A stretch of DNA of 10,330 bases. Origin: Burkholderiaceae bacterium. GTDB lineage: Bacteria; Pseudomonadota; Gammaproteobacteria; Burkholderiales; Burkholderiaceae. Position numbers and translations under genes: made by a program. This document shows, in pieces, positions 7,450-10,330 of the stretch (position 1 is its first letter; every line of letters starts with the position of its first letter). A model generated the notes under the pieces. The model saw only the letters and a program-made list of their open reading frames with translations. It had not been told where the DNA came from and searched no databases. The DNA lies in assembly GCA_017998575.1 (NCBI GenBank), contig JAGOCV010000129.1:1-10330 (forward strand), written 5' to 3'.

Positions 7450-7477
7450 TGAATCGTTTATGACATTCGAAAGACAA
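7449..7477 (-). promoter_or_regulatory. Tandem Pho box (PhoB binding sites) upstream of ugpB
   Basis: Three direct heptamers recur every 11 bp on the minus strand: TTGTCTT (7477-7471), ATGTCAT (7466-7460) and GATTCAT (7455-7449), separated by the 4-bp spacers TCGA and AAAC. Against the E. coli half-site CTGTCAT they match 5, 6 and 4 of 7 bases. The first two form a standard 18-bp Pho box; the third overlaps the spacer to the predicted -10 by position. Because ugp is a classical PhoB-regulated operon, phosphate-starvation induction is the likely control. The site is inferred from consensus and phasing only. Confidence 0.65.
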
Positions 7478-7558
7478 TTTCGCCATGCCTTCGAATCGTC
7501 ACAAAGCGGGAAAACCCGTTCCGCTCGCGAGGCGGCGCGCGTGTGTTGCAACGCAGCA

Positions 7559-7567
7559 TGCTAGGAT
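7559..7567 (+). promoter_or_regulatory. Candidate extended -10 promoter of serA
   Basis: TGCTAGGAT has the TGn extension followed by a hexamer with TA and a final AT (TATAAT-like, four of six). No clear -35 lies 16-18 bp upstream (GC-rich), which extended -10 promoters tolerate. Transcription would begin near 7574, leaving a leader of about 58 bases. Confidence 0.35.
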
Positions 7568-7590
7568 TCCCGATCTTTCCAGTCGGGATT

Positions 7591-7617
7591 GACGCCCCGC
7601 AGCGGCGCGTCTGTTTT
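7591..7617 (+). promoter_or_regulatory. GC-rich hairpin followed by TGTTTT in the serA leader
   Basis: GACGC (7591-7595) pairs with GCGTC (7607-7611), and CC (7596-7597) with GG (7604-7605) across a one-base bulge, followed by TGTTTTC (7612-7618). The shape resembles a weak intrinsic terminator placed 14 bases before the serA ATG. It could be an attenuator or just a leader structure. No leader-peptide ORF rich in Ser or Gly is apparent. Confidence 0.3.
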
Positions 7618-7631
7618 CACCCCTGAATGCC

Positions 7632-8861
7632 ATGACCAAGACCTCCCTGGACAAAAGCAAGATCAAGTTCCTCCTGCTCGAGGGCATCCACCCGTCCGCG
7701 CAGGAACTGCTGCGCAACGCGGGCTACACGCAGGTCGAGGCGCTGTCGGGTGCGCTCGAGGGTGACGAACTCAACGCCAAGCTCGCCGACGTGCATTTCC
7801 TGGGCATCCGCTCGCGCACGCAACTCACAGCCGAGGCATTGGCGCATGCGCCCAAGCTCGTGGCGGCGGGATGCTTTTGCATCGGCACCAACCAGGTCGA
7901 TCTGGTGGCCGCGGCCGAGCGCGGCGTGGCCATCTTCAATGCACCGTACTCCAACACGCGCTCGGTGGCCGAACTCGTGCTGGGCGAGGCCATCCTGCTG
8001 CTGCGCGGCATTCCGGCCAAGAACGCCGCAGCCCATCGGGGCGGCTGGCTCAAGAGCGCCACCGACTCGTACGAGATCCGCGGCAAGACGCTGGGCATCA
8101 TCGGCTACGGTTCGATCGGCACGCAGCTGTCGGTGCTGGCCGAATCGCTGGGCATGCACGTGGTGTTCCATGACGTCGTGGCCAAGCTGCCGCTGGGCAA
8201 CGCCCGCCAGGCCAGCCTGGCCGAGCTGCTGGCCACCAGCGACATCGTGACGCTGCATGTGCCCGAGCTGCCGTCGACCCAGTGGATGATCGGCGCGGCC
8301 CAGATCGCGGCCATGAAGCCCGGCGCCATCCTGATCAATGCGTCGCGCGGCACCGTGGTCGAGATCGACCCGCTGGCCGAGGCTCTGCGGTCCGGCCACC
8401 TGCTGGGCGCAGCCATCGACGTGTTCCCCGAGGAGCCACGCAGCAACAAGGACGAGTTCGTTTCGCCCCTGCGCGGCCTGGACAACGTCATCCTCACACC
8501 GCACGTGGGCGGCTCCACCATGGAAGCGCAGGCCAACATCGGCGTCGAAGTGGCCGACAAGCTGATCCGCTACAGCGACAACCGCACCTCCATCACCTCG
8601 GTCAACCTGCCCGAAGTGGCGTTGCCCGCCCACCCCGGCAAGCACCGCATCCTGCATGTGCACCGCAACGTGCCGGGTGTGATGTCGGAGGTCAACCGCG
8701 TGTTCTCCGACCTGGGCATCAACATCTCGGCCCAGTACCTGCAGACCAACGAGCGTGTGGGCTACGTGGTCATGGACATCGATGCCGCCTCGTCGTCCGA
8801 GGCGCTGGCCGCCCGCCTGGCCGAGGTGCCCGGCACGCTGCGCACGCGCCTGCTGTTCTAG
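7632..8861 (+). CDS. serA: D-3-phosphoglycerate dehydrogenase SerA
   Basis: A 409-residue cytoplasmic enzyme that oxidises 3-phosphoglycerate to 3-phosphohydroxypyruvate with NAD, the first step of serine synthesis. The sequence follows E. coli SerA (410 residues) from end to end. The substrate Arg is in IRSRT (59-63) and [17 protein letters not shown] spans 75-91. The Rossmann motif is GYGSIG (158-163) with acidic Asp181. Catalytic residues are Arg239 (ASRG), Glu268 (DVFPEEP) and His291 (TPHVGGST). The C-terminal ACT domain (about 338-409, HRNVPGV to the end) is the site of serine feedback inhibition in this type. The start [18 protein letters not shown] fits the family, but no Shine-Dalgarno precedes the ATG. 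It diverges from ugpB and leads into the FAD-linked oxidase gene 128 bp downstream. Confidence 0.96.
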   Translation: MTKTSLDKSKIKFLLLEGIHPSAQELLRNAGYTQVEALSGALEGDELNAKLADVHFLGIRSRTQLTAEALAHAPKLVAAGCFCIGTNQVDLVAAAERGVAIFNAPYSNTRSVAELVLGEAILLLRGIPAKNAAAHRGGWLKSATDSYEIRGKTLGIIGYGSIGTQLSVLAESLGMHVVFHDVVAKLPLGNARQASLAELLATSDIVTLHVPELPSTQWMIGAAQIAAMKPGAILINASRGTVVEIDPLAEALRSGHLLGAAIDVFPEEPRSNKDEFVSPLRGLDNVILTPHVGGSTMEAQANIGVEVADKLIRYSDNRTSITSVNLPEVALPAHPGKHRILHVHRNVPGVMSEVNRVFSDLGINISAQYLQTNERVGYVVMDIDAASSSEALAARLAEVPGTLRTRLLF

Positions 8862-8867
8862 CCGCCG

Positions 8868-8886
8868 GCGGGCCGGATAGGCCCGC
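8868..8886 (+). terminator. Hairpin just after serA, possible weak terminator
   Basis: GCGGGCC (8868-8874) and GGCCCGC (8880-8886) form a perfect 7-bp GC stem with a GGATA loop, starting six bases after the serA stop. No T-run follows, so it may be Rho-assisted or only stabilise the mRNA end. Its position between a stop codon and a new candidate promoter supports a boundary role. Confidence 0.35.
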
Positions 8887-8918
8887 ATGGCGGGGCATGG
8901 CCGGCGCAGCCGGCACGT

Positions 8919-8928
8919 CCCGGCCGGG
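8919..8928. repeat. 10-bp perfect palindrome CCCGGCCGGG upstream of the FAD-oxidase gene
   Basis: CCCGGCCGGG is self-complementary and ends five bases before the predicted -10 of the next gene. A pair of GCCGGC palindromes (8900-8905 and 8909-8914) lies just upstream. In GC-rich DNA such palindromes occur by chance, but the position overlapping a promoter would suit a repressor site. Confidence 0.25.
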
Positions 8929-8933
8929 CGGAA

Positions 8934-8939
8934 TAAAAT
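8934..8939 (+). promoter_or_regulatory. Predicted -10 element of the FAD-oxidase gene
   Basis: TAAAAT matches TATAAT at five of six positions and is the only AT-rich patch in the GC-rich gap between serA and the next gene. The start of transcription would fall near 8946, giving a leader of about 44 bases. No convincing -35 is seen 16-18 bp upstream. Confidence 0.5.
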
Positions 8940-8989
8940 CGTCCTCCCACGGCAAGGCGGGCGCCAAGGCGTTCGCAACGACATTTCCC

Positions 8990-10330
8990 ATGAATGCTCC
9001 GACGGCGTTGGCCGCCCTGATGGCGCAGGTTTCCGAGCCTGCCCGGCTGCGCGAAATCCCCTACAACTACACGAGCTTCTCCGACCGGGAGATCGTGATC
9101 CGCCTGCTGGGCGCGCCCGCCTGGGAGCTGCTCTCGCGCCTGCGCGAGGAACGCCAGACCGGCCGCTCGGCGCGCATGCTCTATGAAGTGCTGGGCGATA
9201 TCTGGGTGGTGCAGCGCAATCCGTACCTGCAGGACGACCTGCTGGACAACCCCAAGCGCCGTCGCCAGCTGGTCGAGGCCCTGCGCCATCGGCTGGCCGA
9301 GGTCGAGAAGCGCCGCACGCCCGCTGCCGACGCCGGCCGCGACGCGCTGGTGGGCGAGCTGCTGGTGGCTGCCCGTGCCGCCGTCGACGCCTTCGACCGC
9401 ACCTTCGACGAGACGGCCGCCCTGCGGCGCCGCGCCCAGCGCGTGCTGCACAGGCACACGGCCAGGGACAACATCAAGTTCGACGGTCTCTCGCGCGTGT
9501 CGCACGTGACCGACGCCACAGACTGGCGGGTCGAATATCCCTTCGTGGTGCTCACGCCCGACACCGAGGCCGAGATGGCCGGCCTGGTGGCCGCCTGCAT
9601 CGAGCTGGGCCTGACCATCATCCCGCGCGGGGGCGGCACCGGCTACACCGGCGGCGCCATCCCGCTGACGTGGAAGAGCGCGGTCATCAACACCGAGAAG
9701 CTCGAGGCCATGACCGAGGTCGAGCACGTGCAGATGCCTGGCATCGGACACCCGGTGCCCACCATCTGGACCGAAGCCGGCGTGGTGACCCAGCGCGTGG
9801 CCGACGCGGCCGAACGCGCGGGCTTCGTTTTCGCGGTCGACCCGACCTCGGCCGAGGCCTCGTGCGTGGGCGGCAACGTGGCCATGAACGCGGGCGGCAA
9901 GAAGGCCGTGCTGTGGGGCACGGCGCTGGACAACCTGGCTTCGTGGCGCATGGTGACGCCGCAGGCCGAATGGCTGGACGTGGTCCGCATGGACCACAAC
10001 CTCGGCAAGATCCACGACGCCGAGATGGCCAGCTTCGAGCTGCGCTACTTCGCCGCCGACGGCAAGACGCCGCTGCGCACCGAGCGCCTGGACATTCCGG
10101 GCAAGACCTTCCGCAAGGAAGGCCTGGGCAAGGACGTGACCGACAAGTTCCTCTCGGGCCTGCCGGGCATCCAAAAGGAAGGCTGTGACGGCCTGATCAC
10201 CAGTTGCCGCTGGGTGGTGCACCGCATGCCCTAGCACACGCGCACCGTGTGCCTGGAGTTTTTCGGCAACGCGAAGGATGCGGTGCCTAGCATCGTCGAG
10301 ATCAAGGACTTCATGTTCGCGCTGCAAAAG
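8990..10330 (+). pseudogene. FAD-binding oxidoreductase (DUF3683 type), N-terminal part, interrupted by an in-frame TAG
   Basis: The N-terminal part of a large FAD-linked oxidase. The ATG at 8990 ([11 protein letters not shown]) is the family-like start; the frame is open upstream, but only as a shadow of serA. Residues about 20-170 form the DUF3683-like region ([19 protein letters not shown] at 23-41). An FAD_binding_4 (PCMH) domain follows, with [14 protein letters not shown] (212-225) and [13 protein letters not shown] with NAGG (284-303), both typical of FAD pyrophosphate binding. After 414 residues TAG stops the frame at 10232-10234. The same frame then continues 32 codons to the window edge (HTRTVCLEFFGNAKDAVPSI onward) and reads as normal family sequence. 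Relatives carry an FAD-oxidase C domain and often Fe-S/CCG domains further on. By family, a 2-hydroxyacid such as D-lactate or D-2-hydroxyglutarate is the likely substrate. If the stop is real the product is truncated and probably inactive; a base-call error would make the gene intact. Confidence 0.85.
10232..10234 (+). other. In-frame amber stop inside the FAD-oxidase reading frame
   Basis: CCC-TAG-CAC replaces what is most simply CCC-GAG-CAC (Pro-Glu-His). One G-to-T change would turn Glu into a stop. The frame is open before and after, with no shift, which separates this from an indel. Confidence 0.75.

Noticed and set aside
6393..7463. 356-codon plus-strand open frame opposite ugpB
   Set aside because: It is an antisense shadow; ugpB is complete with signal peptide, ribosome site and conserved motifs on the other strand.
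7451..7499. GAATCGT repeated 42 bp apart (7451-7457, 7493-7499) and TTCGAA twice (7466-7471, 7490-7495)
   Set aside because: These are short, partly overlapping motifs in a promoter region, with no symmetry or phasing beyond what the Pho-box half-sites explain. Too little to call a separate operator.
7504..7521. Small CGGG-AAAA-CCCG hairpin upstream of the Pho box
   Set aside because: The stem is only four strong pairs, with no T-run and no gene ending nearby.
7617..8984. 455-codon minus-strand open frame opposite serA
   Set aside because: serA matches its family end to end. The antisense frame shows only Arg/Gly/Val/His-rich filler.
8282..8989. Upstream extension of the FAD-oxidase frame into serA
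   Set aside because: The upstream part is a frame-shifted reading of serA; family-like sequence starts only at the ATG at 8990.
10232..10234. Programmed readthrough or recoding of TAG
   Set aside because: I see no recoding element, and nothing suggests pyrrolysine use in such an organism. A point mutation or sequencing error is far simpler.
8858..10327. 489-codon minus-strand open frame opposite the FAD-oxidase gene
   Set aside because: The plus strand carries clear FAD-binding motifs, and the antisense frame has none.

Overview
The window is high-GC DNA with strongly GC-biased third codon positions. It probably comes from a betaproteobacterium of the Alcaligenaceae (Bordetella/Achromobacter type). 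The clues are an orphan Bug-type periplasmic binding protein, a complete ugpBAECQ operon in the enterobacterial order, and a serA gene next to a large FAD-linked oxidase. I assign this by gene content and recall of families; no search was run. Every base lies in, or within about 220 bp of, a recognisable gene. I see no mobile element, CRISPR array, tRNA or rRNA.

Left block (1-2477). A truncated, unrecognised minus-strand gene starts at 285. It diverges across 51 bp from a plus-strand cluster of three genes: a Bug/TctC-family binding protein, an Asp/Glu racemase-superfamily enzyme and a RidA-family protein. Spacing of 8 and 21 bp suggests one transcript. Both enzymes lack a residue central to the textbook chemistry of their family: Ala replaces the first catalytic Cys/Thr of the racemase, and Gly replaces the substrate-binding Arg of RidA. 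The cluster therefore probably handles a substrate not yet assigned. It is the nearest thing here to an undescribed pathway.

Middle block (2497-7412, minus strand, read right to left). This is ugpB, ugpA, ugpE, ugpC, ugpQ: binding protein, two permeases, ATPase and cytoplasmic phosphodiesterase for sn-glycerol-3-phosphate and glycerophosphodiesters. Upstream of ugpB are 11-bp-phased Pho-box half-sites placed exactly 10 bp from a -10-like hexamer, so phosphate-starvation control by PhoB is likely. A perfect 10-bp GC hairpin followed by TTTT lies between ugpB and ugpA and probably makes the binding protein more abundant than the permeases. ugpQ starts with GTG, overlapping the ugpC stop by 4 bp.

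Right block (7632-10330, plus strand). serA encodes an E. coli-type phosphoglycerate dehydrogenase with a C-terminal ACT domain. It is followed by the N-terminal part of a DUF3683-type FAD-binding oxidoreductase running off the window. That gene carries an in-frame TAG at 10232-10234, after which the same frame continues with convincing protein sequence to the end. It is either a nonsense mutation or a base-call error. Pairing serA with an FAD-linked 2-hydroxyacid oxidase recalls the known coupling of SerA with D-2-hydroxyglutarate dehydrogenase.
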